Source: DASUBN01 sp050261675
GTDB lineage: Bacteria; Pseudomonadota; Gammaproteobacteria; Natronospirales; REEB76
NCBI GenBank assembly: GCA_050261675.1
Contig: JBLNDO010000035.1
Coordinates: 1 to 45,122 of the forward strand
DNA: 45,122 bases
Direction of reading: 5' to 3'
Shown here one piece after another: positions 31,433 through 40,379 of this stretch; position 1 is the stretch's first letter, and every line of letters starts with the position of its first letter. The position numbers and the translations under genes are program-made. The notes below the pieces were generated by a model, which did not search any database, was not told the DNA's origin, and saw only the letters and a list, made by a program, of their open reading frames with translations.

Positions 31433-31882
31433 ATGGAAGTCATTCTCCTGCAGAAGGTCGAGAACCTCGGCAACCTGGGCGACAAGGTGAAGGTGCGCGC
31501 CGGTTACGGCCGCAATTACCTGATCCCGCAGGGCAAGGCCAAGCCCGCCACGGCGAAGAACGTCGCCGAGTTCGAGCAGCGCCGCGCCGACCTCGAGAAG
31601 CACGCCGCCGAGATGCTCTCCACCGCCGAGCAGCGCAAGGTAGGCCTCGAGGGCAAGACCGTCACCATCAACGCCAAGGCCGGCCAGGAAGGCAAGCTGT
31701 TCGGCTCCGTGGGCACGGTGGACATTGCCGAGGCCCTGACCGCGGCCGGACAAAAGGTCGAGCGCAAGGAAGTGCGCATGCCACAGGGTCCGATCCGCGT
31801 GGCCGGTGAGCACAAGGTGGAGATCCACCTGCACACCGACGTGAACGTGGAAGTGACCGTCGTGGTGGTGGCAGAGGAATAA
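31433..31882 (+). CDS. rplI: 50S ribosomal protein bL9
   Basis: 149 residues, the family length. The N-terminal rRNA-binding domain opens MEVILLQKVENLGNLGDKV, with the Gly/Tyr-rich RAGYGRNYLIPQGKA. A long connecting helix (about 42-75) leads to the C-terminal domain ending with EIHLHTDVNVEVTVVV. GGGGAGAAC lies upstream of the ATG. A strong terminator follows. Confidence 0.97.
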   Translation: MEVILLQKVENLGNLGDKVKVRAGYGRNYLIPQGKAKPATAKNVAEFEQRRADLEKHAAEMLSTAEQRKVGLEGKTVTINAKAGQEGKLFGSVGTVDIAEALTAAGQKVERKEVRMPQGPIRVAGEHKVEIHLHTDVNVEVTVVVVAEE

Positions 31883-31907
31883 GCCCGTCCTTCACGGGTT
31901 CGAACTG

Positions 31908-31940
31908 AAAATGGAGGCGCGAGCCTCCATTTTCTTTTTT
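31908..31940 (+). terminator. Intrinsic terminator after rplI
   Basis: AAAATGGAGGC (31908-31918) and GCCTCCATTTT (31923-31933) form a perfect 11-bp stem with a GCGA loop, followed by CTTTTTT. It separates the ribosomal genes from dnaB. Confidence 0.93.
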
Positions 31941-31962
31941 GTGCGGACAGGACTGGCTATTT

Positions 31963-32028
31963 ATTGCGCAGTCGTGACCCGGAGCTAAGCGCCTGAAAAC
32001 CGGCGGTATTTCCAGGGTACTGCGCAAT
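31963..32028. repeat. 10-base inverted repeat between rplI and dnaB
   Basis: ATTGCGCAGT (31963-31972) and ACTGCGCAAT (32019-32028) are perfect inverted copies 46 bases apart in the 257-base rplI-dnaB gap. They could be paired binding sites or a long hairpin. No clear promoter is seen in the remaining stretch to 32139. Confidence 0.5.
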
Positions 32029-32139
32029 CCATCCGCCCATCGGGTGCTCGGCCCCTCTTGTTACGGGCTTTGTCATGGACCGTTTGCCCCGCCGCCGGGG
32101 CTTGTCTAAATTGGACCTACCGGGAGATTCGTCTTAATC

Positions 32140-33528
32140 ATGCCCAGCGTCGTCAAGAGCCTTGACCAGATCACCTCCAGCCTGGAGGCCATGCGCACGC
32201 CGCCCCATTCGGTGGAGGCGGAGCAGGCCGTGCTGGGCGGCCTGATGCTGGACAACGCCGCCTGGGAGCGGGTGGCGGATCGCATCCAGGAAGACGATTT
32301 CTACCGCCAGGACCACAAACTCATCTTCAAGGCCATGACGGAGCTGGCCAACCAGGACCAGCCCTTCGATGCGGTGACCCTGGCCGAGTGGTTGCAGGGG
32401 CAGAACCGCCTGGAGCAGGCGGGGGGTCTCGCCTATCTCGCGACGCTCGCCCGGGACACGCCCACCGCCGCCAACGTGCGCGCCTATGCCGACATCGTGC
32501 GGGAGCGCGCCGTGCTCCGGCAGCTCATCCGTGTGGGCGGCGAGCTCGCCGATGCCGCCTACCGTCCGGAAGGGCGCAGCACCGCGGAGCTGGTGGATTT
32601 CGCCGAACGTTCCGTGTTCGAGATCGCCGAGCGGGGCAACCGCATGGGGCGCAACTACGTCCCCATCAACGAACTCATGGCAAAGGCGGTGGACCGCCTC
32701 GACACCCTGGTTCACGCCGACAGCCACGTCACCGGCGTGGCCACGGGGCTCAACCGCTTCGACGACATGACCGCGGGGCTGCAACCCGGTGACCTGGTGA
32801 TCATCGCGGGACGCCCCTCCATGGGCAAGACCAGCTTCGCCATGAACATCGCCGAGAACGCCGCCATCGGCAATCAGGTGCCGACGGCGATCTTCAGCAT
32901 GGAAATGTCCGGCGAGCAGCTGGCCATGCGCCTGATCTCCTCGCTCGGCCGCATCGACCAACAGAAGGTCCGTACCGGCAAGCTGGACGACATCGACTGG
33001 AAGCGGGTGAGTTCCGCCATCTCCATCATGTCCAAGGCCCCCATGTACATCGATGACACGGGCGCGCTCACCCCCACGGAACTGCGCGCCCGGGCCCGGC
33101 GCCTGAAGCGCGACCACAACCTGGGGCTCATGGTGGTGGACTACCTGCAGCTGATGCAGGTGCCCGGCACCCGCGAGAACCGTGCCACGGAGATCTCCGA
33201 GATCTGCCGCAGCCTGAAAGGCCTTGCCCGGGAACTCAAGGTCCCGGTGATCGCCCTTTCCCAGCTCAACCGCAGTGTGGAACAGCGCGACGACAAACGC
33301 CCCATCATGTCGGACCTGCGCGAGTCCGGCTCCATCGAGCAGGACGCGGACGTCATCGTCTTCATCTACCGGGACGAGGTCTACAACAAGGATAGCGAGG
33401 ACAAGGGCGTCGCCGAGATCATCATCGGCAAGCAGCGTAACGGCCCCACCGGGACCGTGCGGGCCACCTTCCTCGGGCAGTTCACGCGCTTCGAGAACTA
33501 CGCCGCGGAGGACGGCGGGTATCCATGA
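32140..33528 (+). CDS. dnaB: Replicative DNA helicase
   Basis: Hexameric 5'-3' helicase of the replication fork. The N-terminal collar domain starts at TPPHSVEAEQAVLGGLML. The RecA-like domain has Walker A GRPSMGKTSFAMN (about 223-235), MEMSGEQLAMRL, Walker B LMVVDYLQLM, LSQLNRSVEQRDDKRP and SIEQDADVIVFIYRDE. 462 residues; no intein. The stop overlaps alr by 4 bases (ATGA), so the two are coupled, as in several gammaproteobacteria. Confidence 0.97.
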   Translation: MPSVVKSLDQITSSLEAMRTPPHSVEAEQAVLGGLMLDNAAWERVADRIQEDDFYRQDHKLIFKAMTELANQDQPFDAVTLAEWLQGQNRLEQAGGLAYLATLARDTPTAANVRAYADIVRERAVLRQLIRVGGELADAAYRPEGRSTAELVDFAERSVFEIAERGNRMGRNYVPINELMAKAVDRLDTLVHADSHVTGVATGLNRFDDMTAGLQPGDLVIIAGRPSMGKTSFAMNIAENAAIGNQVPTAIFSMEMSGEQLAMRLISSLGRIDQQKVRTGKLDDIDWKRVSSAISIMSKAPMYIDDTGALTPTELRARARRLKRDHNLGLMVVDYLQLMQVPGTRENRATEISEICRSLKGLARELKVPVIALSQLNRSVEQRDDKRPIMSDLRESGSIEQDADVIVFIYRDEVYNKDSEDKGVAEIIIGKQRNGPTGTVRATFLGQFTRFENYAAEDGGYP

Positions 33529-34607
33529 GCCGCGCCACCGGCGCGGTCATCGACCTCGGCGCGCTCCGTCACAACCTCAAGCGGGTCCGTGAACTCGCTC
33601 CCCATTCCCGCGTCATGGCGGTGGTCAAGGCCAATGCCTACGGCCACGGCTTGGCGCTCGCCGCCCAGGCGCTCGCCGGGGCGGATGCCTTCGCCGTCGC
33701 GAGTCTCGAAGAGGCTCAGGTGGTCCGGCGCGCGGGCCTGACCCATCCCATCGTGCTTCTGGAAGGCGTGTTCGGCGGCGAGGAACTGGAAGAGGTGGCG
33801 CGCTGGGACTGCGAGCTCGTGGTCCACGACGTTTATCAACTGGAACTCATTGAGGCCAGCGCGCTCAGAGCGGAACTCGGCGTCTGGCTCAAGGTGGACA
33901 GCGGGATGAACCGCCTGGGTTTTCCCCTGGAAGCCGTCGAGGACGCGTGGAGCCGGCTCAACCGGGCGAAGGCGGTACGGGCGCCGGTGCGCCTCATGAC
34001 CCATCTCGCCTCCGCCGACGAGACCGCCAACCCCAAGACCCTGGCGCAACTCTCGGCCTTCAACGCGGCGACGGCGGGCCTTAATGCCGAGCGCAGCATC
34101 GCCAATTCTGCGGGCATCCTCGCCTGGCCCCAGAGCCATGCCGACTGGGTGCGGCCGGGCAGCATGCTGTACGGCGCCTCGCCGTTCCCGACCCGTTGCG
34201 GGGCGGACGATGGCCTCAAGCCGGCCATGACCATGGAAACGGCGCTCATCGCCGTGAAAGCCCTCAAGAAGGGCGAGAGCGTGGGTTACGGCGGGGCTTT
34301 CGTGGCGCCGGAAGACATGAGCCTCGGCATCGCCGCCATCGGCTACGGCGACGGCTACCCGCGCCATGCGCCCACCGGCACGCCGGTGCTGGTGAAGGGC
34401 CGCCGCGCGCCGCTGGTGGGGCGCGTCGCCATGGACATGATCGCCCTGGATCTGCGTGGCATGCCCGAGGCCAGGGTGGGAGACCCGGTCGTTGCCTGGG
34501 GACCGGAGCTGCCGGTGGAAGAGGTCGCGCGCGCCGCCGGCACCATCCCCCTGGAGCTTCTCTGCGGCGTCACCCAGCGGGTGAAGTTCAGCGTCGTCGG
34601 TTCCTGA
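33525..34607 (+). CDS. alr: Alanine racemase
   Basis: PLP enzyme that makes D-alanine for peptidoglycan. Catalytic Lys35 is in VVKANAYGHG; the opposite-face Tyr is in SVGYGGAF. Other blocks: WLKVDSGMNRLGF, the PLP-binding RPGSMLYGASP, GYGDGYPR and GRVAMDMI. 360 residues. Overlaps dnaB and is followed by a terminator. It is a plausible D-alanine source for the Dlt-like cassette at 19337-23491, but its position next to dnaB is that of a housekeeping gene. Confidence 0.95.
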   Translation: MSRATGAVIDLGALRHNLKRVRELAPHSRVMAVVKANAYGHGLALAAQALAGADAFAVASLEEAQVVRRAGLTHPIVLLEGVFGGEELEEVARWDCELVVHDVYQLELIEASALRAELGVWLKVDSGMNRLGFPLEAVEDAWSRLNRAKAVRAPVRLMTHLASADETANPKTLAQLSAFNAATAGLNAERSIANSAGILAWPQSHADWVRPGSMLYGASPFPTRCGADDGLKPAMTMETALIAVKALKKGESVGYGGAFVAPEDMSLGIAAIGYGDGYPRHAPTGTPVLVKGRRAPLVGRVAMDMIALDLRGMPEARVGDPVVAWGPELPVEEVARAAGTIPLELLCGVTQRVKFSVVGS

Positions 34608-34613
34608 AACGGA

Positions 34614-34640
34614 ACGCCCACCTCGCGGTGGGCGTCGTTT
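34614..34640 (+). terminator. Intrinsic terminator after alr, possibly bidirectional
   Basis: ACGCCCACC (34614-34622) and GGTGGGCGT (34627-34635) form a perfect 9-bp stem with a TCGC loop, followed by CGTTTG. On the minus strand the stem is followed by TCCGTTTC, so it may also end the FHA gene transcript. Confidence 0.8.
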
Positions 34641-34663
34641 GTCCTTGCGGATCGTTCCGGGGC

Positions 34664-35386
34664 TTACTTCATCTCGTAGAAGCCCATCTTCACGCCGGCC
34701 AGCTCGATGACGTCGTTGTCGCTGAGCTTCTGCGCCTGGGCGCCGATTTCCTTGCCGTTGACGGTGGGGAAGCCCTGGCCCGAGCCGCTCTCCACGTGCA
34801 CCACGAAGAAGCCGTCGGCGCGGCGCGTCACGGCCGCCACCTGCACGCCCGGGCGTCCCAGCGTGGTGAGCGCCTTGTTGAGCTCCAGTTCCTTGCCTGC
34901 GAAGCCGCCGGACAGCACCTGCAGCTTGGCGCGCGGCAGCGCCGCCGCCTTGGCCTGGTCGATGGGCGCGCCGCCGGCGTCGGAGATCGCCTTGTTGACG
35001 CTGTCGATGCTCGGCCCCGTGGCGCCGGCCTTGGTGCCGGGCCGGATGATCATGGTCTTCTCGAAGTCGTCGCCTTCGCCCCCGCCCGCGGCCGCCGGCT
35101 TGCCGCTGGCGTACTTGAGCGCGTGCCGGCCGATGGTGATCACGTCGCCCTCCTGGAGGGCGTGCTTCTTCACCAGTTTGCCGTTGACGTAGGTGCCGTT
35201 GGTGCTGTTCAGGTCTTCGAGGAATGAATCCTTGAGGATGTTGATGATGAGGGCGTGGTGGCCGCTCACCGCCATGTTGTCTATATGGATGTCGTTATCC
35301 GCCAGACGGCCGATGGTGTACCGCTCTTTTTCGAGCTCGTACTGCGCCAGTTCCTGGCCATCCAGAGTGAGTATCAGCTTGCCCAT
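34664..35386 (-). CDS. FHA-domain protein (one canonical, one degenerate FHA)
   Basis: A 240-residue cytoplasmic protein. The first FHA (about 3-95) has the phosphothreonine-binding residues: IGRLADNDI (Gly26-Arg27), SGHHA (Ser41, His44) and NSTNGTYVNG (60-69). A Gly/Ala linker (about 97-150) contains EKTMIIRPG with Thr111. The second FHA-like domain (about 155-240) keeps LGRPGVQV and TVNGKEIG but lacks the normal S-x-x-H. It is the last gene of a kinase-phosphatase-FHA group and is likely a phosphorylation-dependent adaptor for that kinase. Partner unknown. Confidence 0.88.
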   Translation of the reverse strand: MGKLILTLDGQELAQYELEKERYTIGRLADNDIHIDNMAVSGHHALIINILKDSFLEDLNSTNGTYVNGKLVKKHALQEGDVITIGRHALKYASGKPAAAGGGEGDDFEKTMIIRPGTKAGATGPSIDSVNKAISDAGGAPIDQAKAAALPRAKLQVLSGGFAGKELELNKALTTLGRPGVQVAAVTRRADGFFVVHVESGSGQGFPTVNGKEIGAQAQKLSDNDVIELAGVKMGFYEMK

Positions 35387-35442
35387 GGGTCTGCCTCTTG
35401 GTAATTCATTTCTCGTTTAGCCCGTCGTACCCCACGCGTGGC

Positions 35443-36264
35443 TCAAGAGAACCAGTCCGTCAGCCGGTCGAAGAATCCACGCTGTGCCTCGAACGACTTC
35501 AACGGCTTGACCAGGACCACGGATACGTTGTCCCGGCCGCCGTTGTCGCAGGCCAGCTTGACCAGCTGTTGGGCTGCCGTCTCAAGATTAGCACTAAACG
35601 TCTTGAGGGTTAAGTAAATATCGGCGTCCTCGACCATGTCGTTGAGGCCGTCCGAGCACAATAGATAGATGTCATCGGGCATCACCACGTCTTCCTGGAT
35701 GTCCACCTCGACGGTGGGCTCGATCCCCAGGGCGCGGGTGACCAGATTCTTGTTCAGGGATTTGCGGGCCTCTTCGGGCGTGTAGAAGCCACGGGCCACG
35801 AGTTCCTGCAGCAGGGAATGGTCGGTGGTTACCTGTTCGAACTGCCCGTGACGGATTCTGTAAAGGCGCGAATCCCCCACGTGGGCGATGGAAACCCGGT
35901 TGTTGTAGAACAGGCAGGCCACGATGGTGGTGCCCATGCCCTCGCACTGCGGTTGGCTCTTGGCCGTCTGGTGGATGATGTCGTTGGCTTTGAGGATGGC
36001 GTTCTTGAGCAACATGCTCTCGGCGCTGTAGCTGTCCGCGCCGGCGGGATGCTTGTGGGCGTCCTTCACGCCGTTGGTGACGAACTCGGTGAGCGTCTGC
36101 ACGGCGATGCCGCTGGCCACTTCGCCGGCCTTGTAGCCGCCCATGCCGTCGGCGACCACGACGAGCCCGGTCTCGAGGTCCAAGCCGATGGCGTCCTCGT
36201 TGTTCGGGCGCACCATTCCCTTGTCGCTGTTCCCGACGAAATTCAGCTTGCCTTTGTAGCTCAT
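35443..36264 (-). CDS. PP2C-type Ser/Thr protein phosphatase
   Basis: A 273-residue soluble metal-dependent phosphatase. Metal ligands and motifs: RPNNEDA (Glu23-Asp24), VVADGMGGYKAGEVAS (Asp39-Gly40), AHVGDSRLYRI, LLCSDGLNDMV and the terminal GGRDNVSVVLV. This is the Stp/PppA/PrpC type. It lies 15 bases after the kinase gene and 56 before the FHA gene, so it probably reverses phosphorylation by that kinase. Confidence 0.93.
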   Translation of the reverse strand: MSYKGKLNFVGNSDKGMVRPNNEDAIGLDLETGLVVVADGMGGYKAGEVASGIAVQTLTEFVTNGVKDAHKHPAGADSYSAESMLLKNAILKANDIIHQTAKSQPQCEGMGTTIVACLFYNNRVSIAHVGDSRLYRIRHGQFEQVTTDHSLLQELVARGFYTPEEARKSLNKNLVTRALGIEPTVEVDIQEDVVMPDDIYLLCSDGLNDMVEDADIYLTLKTFSANLETAAQQLVKLACDNGGRDNVSVVLVKPLKSFEAQRGFFDRLTDWFS

Positions 36265-36279
36265 GCTATCGGCCTTTTT

Positions 36280-38886
36280 CTAGCTGATCTGGGCGGCGCA
36301 GGCGCGCACGTCCTTGGCGAACTCGGAGCCCCGTTGGTAACGCTTGGTCGGATCCTTCTGCAATGCCCTGTCGAGGACGGCGTTCACCGCATCCGGTAAC
36401 TCGGCCCTGATCACGGTTACCGGGGCGTGCGGCTCGTTGGCGATCTTGAACATCAAGGTCGCCATGGAGTCCGCCTGGAACGGCAGTTGGCCGGCCAGCA
36501 ACTGGTACATGGTAACACCCAAGGAGAACAGGTCGGAACGCCCGTCGACCTTGGCCCCGGAAAGCTGCTCGGGGGACATATAGGACGGCGTTCCCAAGAC
36601 CATACCCGTCTTGGTCTTGCTGGAATCGGTGATGCGGGCGATGCCGAAGTCCGTCACCTTGATCTCGTTCTTTTCCGCGTCGTACATGATGTTGGCGGGC
36701 TTGATGTCGCGGTGCACCACGTTCTGGCTATGAGCGTAGTCCAGGGCGTCGGCGGCCTTGGCGATGATCTCCAACACCGTCTTGGGGGGGAGAAGGGCGT
36801 TGGCCTTGGTGTTCGGAACCAGGTCCTTGCCCTTCAGGAACTCCATGGCGATGTAGGCGAGGTCGTGTTCCTCGCCGGCATCGTAGATGGTGACGATGTT
36901 CGGGTGGTTGAGGCGGCCGGCGGTCTCGGCCTCGCGGAAGAAGCGTGCCTTCACCTCGACGAGCTCGTCGGCGTCGAACTCCTGGGAAAGCGCCATCGTC
37001 TTGATGGCCACGATGCGGTTGATCTTGGGGTCCTTGCCCAGGTAGACGACGCCCATGGCGCCCTTGCCGAGCTCCTTCTCGACCTCGTAACGGCCCAGCA
37101 TCGGCTTCTGCACCGACCCGTCGCCCAGGATCATGGTGCCGCTGGCCGGGCCGCCTCCACCACCGCCCAGGATCACCGTGCCTTCCATCTGCTTGGAACG
37201 GTTGAGCCGCTCGGCCACGTCGCGGAACTTGGAATTAAAGTCGTTGATGTACGAGTACACCGATCCCGCCTTGTTGAACTGGCGCTTGCGCTCGTAATCG
37301 AGCGCCAGGTTGTAGAGCAGGTCGGCGATGGAATCGTCCATCGGGCACTTGCGGAATTTCTCGAAGGCCATATCCAGCTGACCCTGGCCTTGGAAGGCAA
37401 GGCCCAGCATCTTGTTGCTCTCGGCGCTGTCGGCCTCGCTGCGCACCAGCATGCGGTTCAGCATGCCGGACTGCATCACGGTCACCACGAGATGGCCGGT
37501 AATCAGGAGCAGCACCGGCACGATCAGCGGAATCCACAGGAACTTGCTCTTCATCACGCCGAATTCGACGATCAAGAGCGCCACCACGACGCCGGCGCTG
37601 ACCAGCGCTGCGAGGCTCGGCTTGAGGCGGGGCAACGCAACGGCAAGGTATACGGCCACCAGCAGCACGGCCAGGAGCGTGATCCAGCGGGTCCAGGACG
37701 GCGCGGTGAAGAAGTTCTGCTGCAGAATGGAGGAGACCACGTTCGCTTCGACCATCGCCGGTGCCATCAGCGGCGAGGTGGGCGTGGGGAAGGAGCTGGT
37801 GAGACCGACGGCCGTGGCGCCGATGATCACAATCTTGTTCTTGAAGCTTTCGGGCGGCACTTTGCCGAGGTACACGTCCGCATAGGAATAGACGGGGAAG
37901 GGCGAGTCGGATCCGCTCGAGCCGCCGTAGTAGAAGTTGCGCATCAAGAGGTCGGGTGAAGTGCCGATGAAGAGCTTGCCGATCTTGACGCCCTGGCCTG
38001 CCTGCACCTGCACGTCCTCCGGCTTGAGGTTGAGGTGCTTCATGGCGATCATCAGCGCCATGGACGGATAATAGATCTTGTAATAGTCGATGACCAAGGC
38101 CTCACTGCGCAGCGTCCCGTCCGCGTCCGGCAGGTCGTTCAGGAAACCGATGTTCGATGACTGCCCGTAGAGGGCGAGCGGCGGGGTCAGGTCCTTCGCG
38201 GGCGTCGGCTGCTGGTCGTCCGGCACGTTGGCTTCGGGCCCGAGCGCGCTGGCTAGGAGGTAATCGGGCGTCTCACCGCTCTGGCGTCCCAGGGGCTCGC
38301 CCAAGGTGAAGATCATCGGGATCACCACGTTGCCCGCGCTCTTCATGCTGGCGGCGAGCTTCACATCGGAATTCAGGGTCTCCGACGCGGCCTGGATGCG
38401 CTTGCGGAGCTCCAGAAGATCGTTGTGTACCTCGCCCGGTACGTTGATGCTGGGCTTCTCGACCGGCACCGGCGCGGTGCTGCCGGGAGGCACGGCCGTG
38501 AAGGGGGCGGCGGCTTGGAGGGAGGACTTGTCGTAGAAGTCCTCCATGTCTTTGATGAAGACGCTGCCTTGGTCCACCTGGGCTTCCGAGAGCAGGATGG
38601 TGAACCCAATGACGTTGGCACCGGCCTTGTTCAGCTTGTCGATGAGGGCGGCATGATAATCGCGGGGCCAGGGCCAACGGCCGAGGGTGTTGATGCTGGA
38701 TTCGTCGATGGCGATGACCGCGATGTCGGGGCTTGCCGCTGCGCTCGTCCAGTTCATCCCCAGGTCGTAGGCGGCCGTCTCCGCCCGGTCGAAGCCGCCG
38801 CGGAAGATTACATAAGCGATGAGAATGAAGACCAGACTGTAGGCTAGCCCCGGGAACCAGTCGGCGCTCCAGAACCCTCTCTTCAC
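36280..38886 (-). CDS. CHASE2 receptor-like Ser/Thr protein kinase
   Basis: An 868-residue transmembrane kinase with unusual order: N-terminal membrane helix (about 13-29), periplasmic CHASE2 sensor domain (about 35-395: IAVIAIDESSINTLGRWPWPRDYHA, and FKNKIVIIGATAVGL), three membrane helices (about 401-418, 425-443, 451-470), a TPR-like linker (about 490-560) and the C-terminal kinase (600-860). The kinase is intact: LGKGAMGVVYLG, VAIK (Lys629), HRDIKPAN (Asp727), DFG (746-748), GTPSYMSPEQ. Between linker and kinase are GTVILGG (Thr570) and GTMILGD (Thr584). GTG start with AGGGG upstream. First gene of the minus-strand trio. Confidence 0.92.
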   Translation of the reverse strand: MKRGFWSADWFPGLAYSLVFILIAYVIFRGGFDRAETAAYDLGMNWTSAAASPDIAVIAIDESSINTLGRWPWPRDYHAALIDKLNKAGANVIGFTILLSEAQVDQGSVFIKDMEDFYDKSSLQAAAPFTAVPPGSTAPVPVEKPSINVPGEVHNDLLELRKRIQAASETLNSDVKLAASMKSAGNVVIPMIFTLGEPLGRQSGETPDYLLASALGPEANVPDDQQPTPAKDLTPPLALYGQSSNIGFLNDLPDADGTLRSEALVIDYYKIYYPSMALMIAMKHLNLKPEDVQVQAGQGVKIGKLFIGTSPDLLMRNFYYGGSSGSDSPFPVYSYADVYLGKVPPESFKNKIVIIGATAVGLTSSFPTPTSPLMAPAMVEANVVSSILQQNFFTAPSWTRWITLLAVLLVAVYLAVALPRLKPSLAALVSAGVVVALLIVEFGVMKSKFLWIPLIVPVLLLITGHLVVTVMQSGMLNRMLVRSEADSAESNKMLGLAFQGQGQLDMAFEKFRKCPMDDSIADLLYNLALDYERKRQFNKAGSVYSYINDFNSKFRDVAERLNRSKQMEGTVILGGGGGGPASGTMILGDGSVQKPMLGRYEVEKELGKGAMGVVYLGKDPKINRIVAIKTMALSQEFDADELVEVKARFFREAETAGRLNHPNIVTIYDAGEEHDLAYIAMEFLKGKDLVPNTKANALLPPKTVLEIIAKAADALDYAHSQNVVHRDIKPANIMYDAEKNEIKVTDFGIARITDSSKTKTGMVLGTPSYMSPEQLSGAKVDGRSDLFSLGVTMYQLLAGQLPFQADSMATLMFKIANEPHAPVTVIRAELPDAVNAVLDRALQKDPTKRYQRGSEFAKDVRACAAQIS

Positions 38887-38956
38887 CCCAACCCCTGCCT
38901 AGAGGCATTTATCAAGCAGGGCTCATACTACCTTGAATTTTCATGGAAATGGAAGC

Positions 38957-38982
38957 AAACCCCCCGCTAAATCCGGGGTTTT
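38957..38982. repeat. Hairpin in the kinase/radA divergent region
   Basis: AAACCCC (38957-38963) and GGGGTTT (38975-38981) face each other in the 137-base gap between the divergent kinase and radA genes. Followed by only T4 on the plus strand, it could be a weak attenuator in the radA leader or a bidirectional element. No strong promoter stands out in this gap. Confidence 0.35.
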
Positions 38983-39023
38983 GGGCGTGTTATCCTCCGC
39001 CCGGCATAAGCCCCTAAAGCGCC

Positions 39024-40379
39024 ATGAAAAAAGCCAAAACCGTCTATGTATGCGACGCCTGCGGCGGCAAGACGCTGCGTTGGGCGGGTCAATGCCCCGA
39101 TTGCGGCGCCTGGAACACCCTGGTCGAGACCCAAGTCTTGGGCGCTACCCCGGCGCGTGACACGCGCGCGGCGGCCGGGAGCGGAATCGTACTGGAAGGT
39201 TTGGCGAAGGCGGGACAGCAGGAAACGCCGCGCTTCCCCACCGGGCTCGAGGAATTGGACCGGGTGCTGGGCGGCGGGCTGGTGCCAGGCTCCGTCACCC
39301 TCATCGGCGGCGATCCCGGCATCGGCAAATCCACTTTATTGCTGCAGGCGGCGGCGAGCCTCGCCCGGGGCCGCCCGGTGCTCTATGTCAGCGGCGAAGA
39401 ATCCCTGGCCCAGGTTGGTTTGAGGGCAAAACGTCTCGAGGTAGCGGACGCCAGCGTGACGCTCGCCGCCGAGACCTGCGTGGAGCGCGTGCTGGAGGCG
39501 GCCCACAAGGCGAAACCCGGCGTGCTGGTGGTGGACTCCATCCAGACCGTGTTCACGGGCCTCCTGCAATCGGCGCCCGGCGCCGTGGCGCAGTTGCGCG
39601 AGTGCACCGCGCTCTTCACGCGCTACGCCAAGGAGAGCGGCGTGGCCGTGTTCCTCGTGGGTCACGTCACCAAGGAGGGCGTCATCGCAGGCCCAAGGGT
39701 GCTGGAGCACATGGTGGATACAGTGCTCTATTTCGAGAACGATGCCGGCAGCCGCTACCGGGTGATCCGTGCCGTAAAGAACCGCTTCGGGGCGGCCAAC
39801 GAGCTCGGCGTGTTCGCCATGACCGAGACCGGCCTGAAGGAGGTCAAGAATCCATCGGCCATCTTCCTCTCGCGCCACGGCGAGCCCGTTTCGGGAAGCG
39901 CCGTCACCGTGATCCGCGAAGGCACCCGGCCCATGCTCCTGGAGGTGCAGGCTCTGGTGGACGAGAGCCACCTCAATAACCCGCGGCGCGTGGCGGTTGG
40001 CATGGACCCGAACCGCCTTTCCATGCTGCTGGCCGTGTTGCACCGTCACGGCGGCGTCGCCATGTTCGGTCACGATGTGTTCCTGAACGTGGTGGGCGGC
40101 CTCAGGGTAAATGAGACGGCCGCGGATCTGGCCGTGCTGCTGGCGGCGCTTTCGAGCTTCAAGGACAAACCCCTGCCGGGCGAACTCATCGTTTTCGGCG
40201 AAGTGGGACTGGCCGGCGAGATCCGGCCGGTCTACAACGGCGAGGAGCGCCTGCGCGAGGCGGCGAAACACGGCTTCAAGCGCGCCATCGTGCCCAAGGC
40301 CAACGCACCGCGTAAAGCCGTCGAGAACCTGGAAGTGATCCCGGTCCAACGGCTCGCCGAGGCCATCGCCTCTATTTAG
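39024..40379 (+). CDS. radA: DNA repair protein RadA (Sms)
   Basis: Branch-migration helicase in recombination. Zinc finger Cys10, Cys13, Cys24, Cys27 (CDACGGKT...GQCPDCGAW), RecA-like core with Walker A GDPGIGKST (96-104), the RadA-specific KNRFG (252-256) and a Lon-protease-like C-terminal domain without the catalytic pair being obvious (LPGELIVFGEVGLAGEIRPV). 451 residues. Its last 8 bases overlap the convergent corB gene. Confidence 0.96.
   Translation: MKKAKTVYVCDACGGKTLRWAGQCPDCGAWNTLVETQVLGATPARDTRAAAGSGIVLEGLAKAGQQETPRFPTGLEELDRVLGGGLVPGSVTLIGGDPGIGKSTLLLQAAASLARGRPVLYVSGEESLAQVGLRAKRLEVADASVTLAAETCVERVLEAAHKAKPGVLVVDSIQTVFTGLLQSAPGAVAQLRECTALFTRYAKESGVAVFLVGHVTKEGVIAGPRVLEHMVDTVLYFENDAGSRYRVIRAVKNRFGAANELGVFAMTETGLKEVKNPSAIFLSRHGEPVSGSAVTVIREGTRPMLLEVQALVDESHLNNPRRVAVGMDPNRLSMLLAVLHRHGGVAMFGHDVFLNVVGGLRVNETAADLAVLLAALSSFKDKPLPGELIVFGEVGLAGEIRPVYNGEERLREAAKHGFKRAIVPKANAPRKAVENLEVIPVQRLAEAIASI

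Noticed and set aside
34664..38886. Type VI secretion locus
   Set aside because: Only the kinase, phosphatase and FHA genes are present; no Tss, Hcp or VgrG gene is in the window.
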